DNA from: Rhabdophis nuchalis
Lineage: Eukaryota; Chordata; Lepidosauria; Squamata; Natricidae
Direction of reading: 5' to 3'
Assembly: GCA_039707465.1 (NCBI GenBank)
Contig: CM077643.1
Span: 373,470,419 to 373,534,418, forward strand
DNA length: 64,000 bases
The notes under the pieces are model-generated. The model was given only the letters and a program-made list of their open reading frames with translations. It searched no databases and was not told the DNA's origin. Positions 13,000 through 24,953 of the stretch are shown here, piece by piece; the first letter of the stretch is position 1; each line of letters starts with the position of its first letter. Made by a program: the position numbers and the translations under genes.

Positions 13000-13490
13000 C
13001 TATTTATTTATTTTATTTTATTAAATTTATACCCCGCCCTTCTCCTTGTTAGGACCCAGGACGGCGCACAGGCATTATATAAAACCATAAATACAATATA
13101 CATCAATTAAAAATATATTAAATTAATTCACCCGTGCTAAAACCCGTTATTAAAACCGTAACCAAATTATAATTTATATTTAAAAGTCAGAAGCGGGGGG
13201 CTATCCTAGGCCGGCTTGTTGGAATAAGTACGTCTTAAGACGTTGGCGGAAGAGGCGGAGGTCCTGAGGTAGTGCGAAGGTCAGGGGGTAGGTTGTTCCA
13301 GAGGGCCGGGCCCACCACAGAGAAGGCTCTTCCCCTGGGTGTCGCCGGCCGGCATTGCCCGGCCGACGGCACCCGGAGTAGGCCCGCTCTGTGGGAGCGG
13401 ACCGGACGAAGGGATGTATGGGGCAGGAGGCGGTCTCGTATATAGCTAGACCCCGAGCCATGGAGCAATTTAAAGATGGTGGTCAACACC
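13000..13490 (-). mobile_element. CR1 3' fragment inserted in a BLK splice acceptor
   Basis: Minus-strand order is the conserved end 'cgagaccgcctcctgcccca' through the RT C-terminus, 'gcgccgtcctgggtcctaac' and an (AATAA)n tail. TAGAT occurs on both sides (minus strand: 13,495-13,491 and 13,001-12,997), consistent with a short target duplication. The left flank reads 'gactttatttctcctagat' on the minus strand, an intact pyrimidine-rich acceptor now about 490 bases away from its exon. Confidence 0.85.
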
Positions 13491-13495
13491 ATCTA

Positions 13496-13910
13496 GGAGA
13501 AATAAAGTCAACAGTGAACATATTTGGTGTTGAAAGGATCCAAAGGTTGTCTTGCTCAATGAGCAAAAGAAGAGTTTCTGGGTTTGGTGAGGGATAAAGA
13601 AATCCACATATTTCTATTTCTCACTAACGTGCATTTTTGACTGCCATTGTCCTTAACAGAGCCATTTGGGAAAAACACTTTAAAAAATGGAAAATTGAGT
13701 AAGAGTGAATTCCAAAACAGAAAAAGCCTTTTGGCTTTGCTTGCTGCTTCTGGAAAAGAAAATCCTGGTCATTTTTTGCTCTTGCTAATCCAGGCTTTTT
13801 GCTCTTATTGAAAAAAGACTGAAGTGACTTTTCTACCATATTAGCAACTAAGATGCAATCCCAAATCTTCTGCCAGAAAACAGCCCTGATGTTCTACTCA
13901 CCCTTGTGGC

Positions 13911-13958
<48 letters not shown>

Positions 13959-14558
13959 ATATGTATATATATAAAACTAAAGGGACGCTACATTTTTTAT
14001 TCCATACAGATTTGTTAGCGGGTTTTTTTTTTCACACGGTTTCAAAAAGGATATGGAAACATATTTTCCACAACTTTGTCATATGCTTACGTTGATTTGC
14101 TTTTCGTTCAAATGCTGCTCACTTCAGTGGAAAATGGGGCGCCCAGAAGTGTATTATTTCCTGTCCTGATCTCAGTGTGATAAAGTTTGTAGTCTGGTTT
14201 CCTCTCAGTATACTAGTGAGGCTGACCACAGGACCAAGTGCACATTGATAGCCGCCTAATTTTAACTTTTGCGTAGAAATAAGGGGGTCGTCACTGGGTG
14301 TTCCTGGGGCCTATTTACACAAATTGTGATGACATTTGGTATTAGATGTACATTTGGTGGTCAGTTGCTGCTGGTATGTGCTGCATTCATGATGCAGGTA
14401 AACAATTTGAGATAAACTGACATGTGCTTTATATTTCATAGAAAGAACTAAAAAAAATTTCTACGGGCTCCTTCTACATTCAGTCTTTACTTCTACTTTG
14501 TCAGGTGATCTTTCCATGACCATTTGGTGAGTGTCATTGTAGGGTAGGCAGAGTCTCC
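13496..14558. other. BLK intron, no exon recognised
   Basis: Scanned for the missing kinase N-lobe and SH2 exons without success. It contains (CA)n at 13,914-13,954 and otherwise unique-looking AT-rich sequence. Confidence 0.5.
13914..13954. repeat. (CA)n microsatellite
   Basis: About 20 uninterrupted CA dinucleotides. Confidence 0.97.
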
Positions 14559-14559
14559 T

Positions 14560-15030
14560 CAATACAATACAATACAATACAATAGCAGAGTTGGAAGGTA
14601 CCTTGGAGGTCTTCTAGTCCAACCCCCTGCTTAGGCAGGAAACCCAATACAATTTAAGGCAAATGGTTATCCAACATCTTCTTAAAGACTTCCAGTGTTG
14701 GAGCATTCGCAACTTCTGGAGGCAAGCGGTTCCACTGACTAACCGTTCTAACTGTCAGGAAATTTCTTCTCAGTTCTAAGTTGCATTCGCAACTTCTGGA
14801 GGCAAGCGGTTCCACTGACTAACCGTTCTAACTGTCAGGAAATTTCTCCTCAGTTCTAAGTTGCATTCGCAACTTCTGGAGGCAAGCGGTTCCACTGACT
14901 AACCGTTCTAACTGTCAGGAAATTTCTCCTCAGTTCTAAGTTGCTTCTCTCCTTGATTAGTTTCCACCCATTGCTACTTGTCCTACCCTCAGGTGCTTTG
15001 GAGAATAGCTCGACTTCCTCTTCTTTGTGG
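14560..15030 (-). mobile_element. LINE family B 3' fragment with 80-bp triplication
   Basis: Antisense family B LINE with the (AATAC)n tail at its left. The segment starting GCATTCGCAACTTCTGGAGG occurs three times in tandem with a period of 80 bases (14,703-14,942). At about 15,030 the sequence switches directly into a sense-oriented family A CR1. Confidence 0.85.
14703..14942. repeat. 80-bp tandem repeat, three units
   Basis: Unit starts lie at 14,703, 14,783 and 14,863. Units 2 and 3 are essentially identical; unit 1 differs at one base ('tcttct' for 'tctcct'). The unit is part of the LINE ORF2 end. Confidence 0.95.
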
Positions 15031-15424
15031 CAACCACATGTTTATTGGACCCGTGTCCCTCCTGGCTTCTACTGGAATCCTGGGAGACGACACGAGGCTG
15101 ACTCCAGGGCATTGTCAACGCATCTTTGAGTGAGGGGTCCTTGCCTGCCATCTTGAAAGAGGCGGTAGTGAGGCCCCTCCTCAAGAAACCATCCCTGGAT
15201 CCAGCATTATTAGAGAACTATCGTCCCGTCTCCAACCTTCACTTTTTAGTGAAGGTTATTGAGAGTGTGGTGGCTCAACAGTTTTCGCGACACTTGGAGG
15301 AAGTTGATTATCTAGACCCGCGCCAGTCCGGCTTCCAACCCGGGCACAGCACCGAGACGGCATTGGTCACGTTGGTAGATGATCTCTGGAGGCCCAGAGA
15401 TGGGGGTTGTTCCTCCAGAACAGA
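15031..15424 (+). mobile_element. CR1 (family A) internal ORF2 fragment
   Basis: Encodes the region before the RT core ([20 protein letters not shown], then [15 protein letters not shown]) and stops abruptly at 15,424. Both ends are truncated, so it is not a simple 5'-truncated insertion; rearrangement with the neighbouring antisense LINE is likely. Confidence 0.8.
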
Positions 15425-15474
15425 GTTGTGACACTGGTTCTGAACCCAGAGTAGCTAACATATTCTATGGACAA

Positions 15475-15695
15475 TCAATCAAGAATAGAGCTGGAAGGGA
15501 CCTTAGAAGTCTTCTAGTCGAACCCTCTGCTCAAGCAGGTGACTTCATACCATTTCAGACAAATGACTATCCAATCTCTTCTTAAAAATCTTCAGTGATG
15601 AAGCACCTACAACTTTTGATGGCAAGCTGTTCCACTGGTTAATTATCCTCATGGTTAGGAAGTTTCTCCTTAGTTCAAGGTTGCTTCTCTCCTTG
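15475..15695 (-). mobile_element. LINE family B fragment, left part of an interrupted copy
   Basis: Carries the 'agagctggaagggacctta' signature and the 'aagtttctcc' region. It is interrupted at 'ttgatta' by a CR1 insertion and resumes at about 16,276. Confidence 0.75.
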
Positions 15696-15887
<192 letters not shown>

Positions 15888-16275
15888 TTAATATTTATAA
15901 AACCGCACCCTCTCCCCACGGGGACTCGGGGCGGTGCACAGGCAGAATAAAAACAATACATACATACAAAACAATTCTAAAAACAAATTAAACAAACCTG
16001 CGCTAAAATTTCCCCTTTTAAAACTAAACAATACTGATTCCAATAAAATCCCAAGACAGAGAGATTTATCCTAGGCCGGCCAGACAGAAAAAGTGAGTTT
16101 TTAATTTAAGACGGAAGGAGCGGAGGTCCGTGGTCGTCCTGATATCGGGGGGAAGGTCGTTCCAGAGGGCCGGGCCCACCACAGAGATAGCCCTTCCCCT
16201 GGGTGTCGCCCGCTGACAATGTCTAGTGGACGGCACCCGGAGAAGTCCCTCTCTGTGGGAGCGAATCGGCCGTGA
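15888..16275 (-). mobile_element. CR1 (family A) 3' end nested inside LINE family B
   Basis: Minus strand: RT C-terminus (GRHPGEGLSLWWARPSGTTF in one frame), then 'gtgcaccgccccgagtcccc' and the ATT tail. The host LINE reads on either side of it. Confidence 0.85.
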
Positions 16276-16440
16276 GGATTAGTTTCCATCCATTGTTTCT
16301 TGCCCTGTCCTCTAGTACTTTGGAAAATAAGTCGACCCTGTCTTTTTTGTGGCAGCCCCTCAAGTATTGGAATACTGGTATCATGTCCCCCCTAGTCCTT
16401 CTTTTCTCTAGACAAGCTAAACCCAAATCCTGCAAGTTAG
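16276..16440 (-). mobile_element. LINE family B fragment, right part of an interrupted copy
   Basis: Continues the copy broken at 15,695: 'gattagtttccatccattg' through the 'ctagacaagctaaacccaa' region. Confidence 0.75.
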
Positions 16441-16817
16441 GTAGCTCTTGTTCCCCTGAAGCTGTGGGAAGAGATTAACTATGGTAAGCCAAAATCAGGC
16501 AGATTGTGACGTAAGCTATAGTTTACAAAACCTTATGCTACTTAATAAAATTTATAAGTTGAAAAAGAGGTTAATTTGAATGTGCATTTCCCCTCCCTAC
16601 ATTTATCCTAAAGATAACTAGGTAGATGCTTCTCAAATTCCATTCCTGCTTTGGGCTGAGATTTCTTTTATCTGACTGGTGCCTGGACTCTTCCTCTACT
16701 TCCTCAAGGTTATTTTTCACAGTCCATTACTGTATGTAATTTCCATAGCACTCACATCAAGAGTTTTGGGGCAGATCTCTCCCCCTCCCCCTACCATCCC
16801 ACCAATACTGCCTAGAA

Positions 16818-16938
16818 CAGGGGTCCCTAACCTTTGCAACTTTAAGTCTGAAGGACTTCAGCTCCCAGACTTCTCCAGCCAGCTTTGCTGGGAGCTGAAG
16901 TCCTTCAGACTTAAAGTTGCAAAGGTTGGGAACCCCTG
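16818..16938. mobile_element. Foldback hAT MITE
   Basis: A near-perfect hairpin of two arms (CAGGGGTCCCTAACC, then 'gcaactttaagtctgaagga', and the complement), flanked by an exact 8-bp duplication GCCTAGAA (16,810-16,817 and 16,939-16,946). Confidence 0.9.
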
Positions 16939-17079
16939 GCCTAGAAGAAAGGAGGAGAACCATAACAGAATGTCCATCATTCCTAATCTTTATAGATGGT
17001 CCTGAATGACACTATGATGGAATTCATCAAAACCACTAAGAAATCAGAGAAAGCTAAGACAGTCACAATATCCCTGATC

Positions 17080-17250
17080 CAGAGGTGTGTTGCTCCTAGA
17101 TCAGGTGAACTGGTACTAGCGGCAGCAGAAGGTTCTGCCCACCTGCCTGGAAACTTCTGCACATGCACAGAAGTGTTGTGCATGCATGCAAGCATGCACA
17201 AGCACATGAATGAACCGGTAGTACAAAAAATGGAAACCCACTACTGCCCT
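17080..17250. mobile_element. hAT-type MITE, degenerate
   Basis: Carries 'cttctgcacatgcacagaag', 'tgaaccggtagtac' and 'aaacccactactgccctg', shared with the elements near 51.5 and 60.25 kb. Confidence 0.5.
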
Positions 17251-17439
17251 GATCTGGTCTACCAGAAGACACCAACAAGCCTGATCAATGCTGTTTCTAT
17301 ATTATTTTCCTGTCTGAAACTGAACTAAAAAGGATTTAGATATTTTTTTCCAGAGCCATCTGGACCCACCACCAAATTTTCTTCTCAACAACCTTCCCAA
17401 GAAAAAATTATTTAAAACTCTTGGGTTCAGTGACAACAT

Positions 17440-17796
17440 CTTAAGGAAGAAGAGAAGGACCAGGGGAGACATGATAGCAGTGTTCCGATATCTCAGAGGG
17501 TGCCACAAAGAAGAGGGAGCCAAACTATTCTCCAAGGCACCTGGGGGCAGGACAAGAAGCAATGGGTGGAAACTAATCAAGGAGAGAAGCAACTTAGAAC
17601 TAAGGAGAAATTTCCTGACAGTTAGAACAATTAACCTCTGGAACAGCTTGCCTCCAGAAGTTGTGAATGCCCCAACCCTGGAAGTCTTTAAGAAGATGTT
17701 AGATAGCCATTTGTCTGAAATGGTATAAGGCTCCTGCCCACGCAGGGGGTTGGACTAGAAGACCTACAAGGTCCCTTCCAACTCTGTATTGTAAGA
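17440..17796 (+). mobile_element. LINE family B 3' fragment
   Basis: Encodes the C-terminal block RGCHKEEGAKLFSKAPGGRT to PTLEVFKKMLDSHLSEMV and a stop, followed by the 'gttggactagaagacctac' 3' UTR. Confidence 0.85.
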
Positions 17797-17837
17797 ATGT
17801 ACCATCACCTTCAAAAAAGGTGGGACCACTGACTCTG

Positions 17838-18190
17838 TCCTATTACTGTATAAAAAGGTAAAGGTTCCCCTCACACATGCGTGCTGGTCATTCCTGATTC
17901 TAGGGGGCAGTGCTCATCTCCGTTTCACAGCCGAAGAACCAGTGCTGTCCGTAGACATCTCCATGGTCATGTGGCCGGCATGACTAAATGCCAAAGGTAC
18001 ACAGAACACTGTTACCTTCCCACCAAAGATGGTTCCTATTTTTCTAGTTGCATTTTTACATGCTTTAAAACTGCTAGTTTGGCAGAAGCTGGGACAATTA
18101 ACGGGAGTTCACTCTGTTACACGGCACTAAGGATTTGAACCACTGATCGAAAAGCTCAGCATCTTAGCCACTGAGCCATCACATCCCAAT
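17838..18190 (-). mobile_element. tRNA-derived SINE, antisense
   Basis: Its reverse reads a tRNA-like head ('ggctcagtggctaagatgct', 'ggttcaaatcc'), 'accatctttggtgggaaggt' and 'gtcatgccggccacatgacc'. Same family as 57,863-58,210. Confidence 0.75.
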
Positions 18191-18434
18191 TACTGTATAT
18201 ACCAGATCAAATGTCATCTGCTGGCTGGTGGGAGAAGTAAAATTGAATAAACAGTTGCTTAGATTTATTTCTGTGTCCAAATCTTCAAGAAATCTTCAAG
18301 ATTCAAATTCAATCCAGCTAACCACACAAGGTCTTGGTCCAGTTATCTCAACAGGACTTGACCAGTCACAATCTCTAACTCTGGATAAATCTGAGTGACT
18401 TTACCCTCCGATAACTAGAATAATTCTCATAAAA
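18191..18434. other. BLK intron, no exon recognised
   Basis: Scanned for the second SH2 exon and the SH2-kinase linker; nothing matched. Confidence 0.4.
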
Positions 18435-18629
18435 CAGTGGTTCTCAACCTTCCCAATGCCGCGACTCTTTAATACAGTTCCTCATGTTGTGGTGACCCTC
18501 AACCATAAAATTGGTATCTTGGTTCCTAAGACAATCAAAAATATGTGTTTTCCGATGGTCTTAGGCGACCCCTGTGAAAGGGTTGTTTGACCCCCAAAGG
18601 GGTCGCGACCCACAGGTTGACAACCGCTG
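18435..18629 (-). mobile_element. SPIN-type (Buster hAT) nonautonomous element
   Basis: Ends are CAGTGGTTCTCAACC and GGTTGACAACCGCTG, with the SPIN interior ('gtggtgaccctcaaccataa', 'gatggtcttaggcgacccct', 'aaaggggtcgcgacccacag'). An exact 8-bp duplication TCATAAAA flanks it (18,427-18,434 and 18,630-18,637). Confidence 0.88.
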
Positions 18630-18813
18630 TCATAAAAGCTCTGCAGATGATCTTGCCCTTCCCCAATCATCTTTAAACAATTGCTAGACTGCTATCTGTG
18701 GAGAAGTTCCAAATGAAAATGAACAACATATTTTTGTTGTTTTTATTACCATGACGAAATCCCAAATCTGGACAACACATGCAAGTTTTACCATTATATG
18801 CAAAACGATTTTA

Positions 18814-20644
<1,831 letters not shown>

Positions 20645-20743
20645 TCTTCTTCTTCCAGGCTGTTGAAGTTGACTACGAAATTGCTAGGAATGTAGCCCTG
20701 CTTTCCAGTAGTAAGGGATTTTGCTAACTACCACTCCCCTTCA
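20645..20743 (-). pseudogene. BLK: BLK second SH3 exon with in-frame TAG
   Basis: The length of 99 nt equals the Src-family exon, with acceptor TTCACAG and donor GTAAGT. It reads SEGEW, then TAG (20,730-20,728), then LAKSLTTGKQGYIPSNFVV and NFNSLEEE. The stop replaces the second Trp of the conserved WW pair (TGG to TAG). Both neighbours join in frame (TGC AG|T before, GA|A after), so frame error does not explain the stop. Confidence 0.9.
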
Positions 20744-20971
20744 CTGTGAACAAATGAATGAATGAATGAATAAATAAATAAATAAATTAGACTGAATAAA
20801 GAATTAAGCTCCTTTTAATCCACTTTAAATAGGATACAATTACATATAGGACACAGGCCTTATGAAGCCTTATTATAGGACAGAGACCTGCAAGTGGCAT
20901 TATGATTATTACGGCTGACTAGCACTGGGAGGAATGGACAGTTTCCTGAAATCTCATCTGAACATTTCCCG

Positions 20972-21205
20972 AGCAGCAATAGCAATAGCACTTAGATTTA
21001 TATACCGCTTCACAGTGCTTTACAACCCTCTCTAAGTGGTTTACAGAATCAGCACATTGTCCCCAACAATCTGGGCTCCCATTTTATTGACCCCAGAAGG
21101 ATGGAAGGCTGAGTCAACCTTGAGCCAGTGAGAATCAAACTGCTGGCAGTCACCTGCAATACTCTTTTTAACCACTGCGCCACCATGGCTCTGGCCTCAA
21201 AAAAT
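20972..21205 (-). mobile_element. tRNA-derived SINE (second family), antisense
   Basis: Its reverse starts 'gagccatggtggcgcagtgg' (tRNA-like) and ends 'gcggtatataaatctaagtg' plus (CTATTG)n. Other copies lie at 32,440-32,690 and 56,455-56,690. Confidence 0.75.
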
Positions 21206-21437
21206 TAGTAAAAGACCCATAAATGTTCCTCTCTAAAGAAATCTTTAGTAAAAGGTGAAAGATTTATACAATCTGATGAGAAACCAGAGTATGTTCCAGG
21301 TCAGATGCAGATGAACAAAGCAAGCATAATACAGGAGTTTTCTTTCTGTTCTGAGAAGTATTTGAGTAATATTTTTCTGAAACTGAGGACAAAAGAAATA
21401 TTGGGGCATGATGAAATCAGCTGATAAGTGTACCCAC

Positions 21438-21532
21438 CTGCAGAAGACTTCAAACTTCTCTCCTACAGTCAAAGGCAGATCTCGATTACTCATAGAGACG
21501 AAAGCATATTGTGCTGTTACATATTTCTTGCC
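21438..21532 (-). pseudogene. BLK: BLK first SH3 exon
   Basis: Bounded by CTATAG and GTGGGT. It encodes KKYVTAQYAFVSMSNRDLPL and TVGEKFEVFC. The ALYDY signature of SH3 reads AQYAF, a divergent form. It is 95 nt long and its frame joins the next exon correctly. Confidence 0.85.
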
Positions 21533-22717
21533 TATAGCATGAGACAAACAGAAACATTGATTGGGTCTAGAGTAAAATATAAATAAGAACTGGCTGAATG
21601 GCTCAAAACTTCAGTTAAATCAAGAAGGTTTTCAGATCCTATTCTTTATTAGACAAAGTCAGTGTGGGTCCTGAATGACCAAGGGATATAGTCTTTTAAC
21701 AATAGTTGTCACTTGGCTTTAGGATTCCTGAAACCAGTCCTTTTATAGCTAGTTTCAAGGAAATCCATTAGTGGTTTAGTTGTTTCCAGAGCAATTTACT
21801 GTCATATTTTTTTAAGAAGCAATCAAAATTATTTACAAGAAAAATAATAATGAAAGGAGTAATTACCCTACAGTCTTTCTTTGCTGGGACCAGCAACAGC
21901 TAAGAAATATTAATTCTGGACAAGCTAACAAGATATTACCAGTCAGCAATGTTATAAAGAGTCACAATTGAGAGCATTTTAACAAACTGCTAGTTTATAG
22001 ACAGTCCATACAGAGAGTGGTATGGAAGATGATAGGAAGCTCACTTCCTGTTATTTAGGATACAGCTTATAAGCATTATGTGCTTAGAATTGAAAGCATT
22101 GTTACAGACCCCACACACTCACTTCATTGTCTGTTTCTGTTGCGCCCGTCTGGGAGAAGGTTTCAAACTATTTCTAGCAGGACTACCAGATTCTGTAATA
22201 GCTTTGTTCCCTATGCCATCTGTCTGGTAAACTCACAAGATTGATTTTTCTCGCCATGTACATGTATACATCTGAACTAAACTGTTGTTTGTCTGTGTCT
22301 TATAATATACTGTATGTGGGCAGGGGTGGGTTTCAAAACTTTTTACTACCTATTCTGTCGGCATGGCCTATTTTGTGGGTGTGGCTTGGCGGTCATGTGA
22401 CTGGGTGGGCAAGGCCAACTTGATGTCACTCATGGCATCAATGTCATGGATTGGGTAAAATGTGGTGAAGCTCATTTAACGATACTCTTGCTTAGCAACC
22501 AAAATTTTGGGCTCAATTGTAAGCATAAGTCAAGGATTCCCTCTGCCTTCCTCTTCCATGGCAGTCTTGTCCTAGTAAACTCCTTCTCCTTTCTGGCAAT
22601 TTTCCTCTCTGTTAGAGGCACCAAAATAATCCAGACAATGTAAGGTTTCCTGCTGCAGTAGGGGGTTGGACCAGATGACCTCTGAGTAGCCTTCTAGCCC
22701 TAAATTTCTGTGCTGTT

Positions 22718-22962
22718 TTCCTTCCTTCCTTCCTTCCTAACTTCCTTCCTTCTTTCCTTTCCTTTCCTTTCCTTTTCTTTCTCCCTTTCCTCTGTGGGAA
22801 ACAAACACCCCACCCCCCAAATAACTGCACTTTACAAACCTGAGCAGCTTTTCGATTTAAAGCAGGACTCCAAAGTTTGCAGCTTTAAGACTTGTGGACT
22901 TCAACTTCCTTCCTTCCTTCCTTCCTTCTTCCCTCCCTCCCTCCCTCCCTCCCTCCCTCTTA
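22718..22962. repeat. Pyrimidine microsatellites splitting a foldback element
   Basis: (TTCC)n at 22,718-22,792 and 22,904-22,962. The second begins right after 'gacttgtggacttcaact', one arm of the foldback hAT family, so the element appears cut off by the repeat. Confidence 0.8.
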
Positions 22963-23225
22963 CTTTTTAAAGCTTTTTCCCCCTGGCCTAAACCAGCAGG
23001 GAGAAAAACCTTTTTCAAAAAAGCTTATGACGAATCTTCTGACAGGAGAATAGATTCAGGGGCATGGCCAAGCCACCATTTTTACTACCGGTCCTATCGG
23101 GTGCACCAGATTTTCACTACCCCTTCTGGTGTACCGGACCGTATAGGGAGGAACCCACCTCTGTATGTGGGTATATGCATATTTTATTTATTTATTTATT
23201 TAGTCATGTTTATGTAGTGTATATT

Positions 23226-23592
23226 GGAGGTGCCGTCAGGGTGCCATCGGCTGGGCAATGCCGTCTGGCGACACCCAGGGGAAGAGCCTTCTCTGTGGCA
23301 GGCCCTGCCCTTTGGAATTACCTCCCCCCTGAACTTCGTACCATCTCGGACCTCCGCCTCTTCCGCCGGTGTCCTAAGACACATCTTTTTCAGCAAGCCG
23401 GCCTAGCCTAACCTCCCGCTGGGGCTATTTTAATCTTGTTTTTAGCATAGGATTGTTTCTAGTAATTTAATATGCTTTTAAATTTTGTATACTCTGTCTT
23501 TTATGCTTTTAAATTCCTGTGCGCCGCCCTGGGTCCCTCGTGGAGAAGGGCGTGATATAAATCGAATAAAAATAAAAATAAATAAATAAAAT
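23226..23592 (+). mobile_element. CR1 (family A) 3' end
   Basis: Encodes the ORF2 C-terminus (RVPSAGQCRLATPRGRAFSV to FQQAGLA, stop), then the 'gcgccgccctgggtccctcg' UTR and an (AATAA)n tail. Confidence 0.9.
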
Positions 23593-23818
23593 AAGGTGGA
23601 GACCCTTTGAGAGCTGTATGCAATGAAATTTCATTTTAATGTGTGCTGATTAGTGTGCATTCAAAGTGACAATATTCTATGTTCTAAGTAAAGAAGAAAA
23701 CTATAAAAAAAGAGCATTGAATAGACACCATAATCCCATACTCTTGGACTGCAGAGTTATCTGCACTCTCTCCAATTCTCCCCTCCCCTTTTTTGTCTAT
23801 TCCAATGTGACCCTAGAG

Positions 23819-23988
23819 CAGTGTTTCTCAACCTTGGTGACTTTAAGTCCTGTGGACTTCAACTCCCAGAATCCCCCAGCCAGCATAGCATACTCCCACA
23901 ATCTCCCAGCCAACATAGCATAGCTGGCTGGGGAATTCTGGGAGTTGAAGTCCACAGGACTTAAAGTTGCCAAGGTTGAGAAACACTG
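23819..23988. mobile_element. Foldback hAT MITE
   Basis: Arms begin CAGTGTTTCTCAACCTTGG and end with its complement. Exact 8-bp duplication CCCTAGAG (23,811-23,818 and 23,989-23,996). The centre has a small duplication of the 'ccagcatagcat' stretch. Confidence 0.9.
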
Positions 23989-24953
23989 CCCTAGAGAGCA
24001 CAGAGCATGTGGAGATTCTCAATCACCCAGGACATAGTTGTCTCAAAGGTTCTTTTTTTCTCAAAAGGCATCTGGATTTTCTTGTGGTTGCTTTTTTTTC
24101 TTATGAAAATGTTTCAGTTCTCATCCAAGAACATTGGAACTGAAGAAGCTTCTTGAATAAGAAGTGAATCGTTTTCAAAGGAGAAAACGAGAACGTCCTG
24201 TTACCTTTTGAGGGGAAAAACATATTTGGCATGTATGTATCTTCTCTGAAGATTTTGCACCCCACTACAAATTATCACAGGGAAGGTGATTTGTTATATG
24301 TCTTCTGGCCCCAGACTGCAGTCTGAAAAGAACAATTTGATGTGTTCAGTCCAGTTCCTCTTTCTCTCTGATTATTTTTCCTTCCTTCCTTCGTTCATCT
24401 AATCATTTCTGAAAATATTCTATGTTGAGATTCTGCATCGTTTTCAATAATTATGATGAGACATTGAATGGTAGTAATTACAATCACTATCATAACATCA
24501 TTGTACAAAAGGCTTTCAAAGACAGAATGGATACTTAAGAATATTATCTAAATCTAGGAACAAGAAGAGCACAGAGGAAGGAGAGGAAATGAAGGCAAGG
24601 GGAGGAGGCCCTAGTCTGTCATTTCAGAATATTTGGGTTTAGTTAGATCAGGACAGGAATGGGTATCCTATGATCTTCCAAATATTTCTCAACAGACACT
24701 TTAACTTTTGCCATAACAAACTTTACTTGCTGGCACTGCTGGGTTTTGGAGGCCTACTGGCTACCAATCTCTGTAGTAAGATTCAAAAGCAAAACAAAAC
24801 TGAGAAACAATTAAGATGTGAGAGAGATACCAATCGTATGGGGCAGCTACACAAAAAGGCCTGAAGGATTCTGGGCAAATGATCATAACTTGAGATACAG
24901 TATACCAAGTTACAAAAGGTAAAATGGAATCAGTGTAATGCTTGCTAAAATGG

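Larger units (their letters stand above)
21533..24936. other. BLK intron with mixed repeats
   Basis: Holds a worn hAT-type piece (about 22,322-22,520), a LINE 3' end scrap (about 22,640-22,690), TTCC tracts (22,718-22,792 and 22,904-22,962), a CR1 3' end (23,226-23,592) and a foldback MITE (23,819-23,988). A short BLK coding exon should lie somewhere in 21.5-30.2 kb but was not identified. Confidence 0.45.

Noticed and set aside
21245..21437. Extension of the SH3 frame past the donor
   Set aside because: The frame continues past a clear GT donor (CTGCAG|GTGGGT) into intron sequence unlike SH3; the next real SH3 exon is at 20,645-20,743.
23819..23988. Hairpin as a transcription terminator or microRNA precursor
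   Set aside because: It is one copy of a dispersed hAT family with 8-bp duplications; no small-RNA evidence can be seen from sequence.
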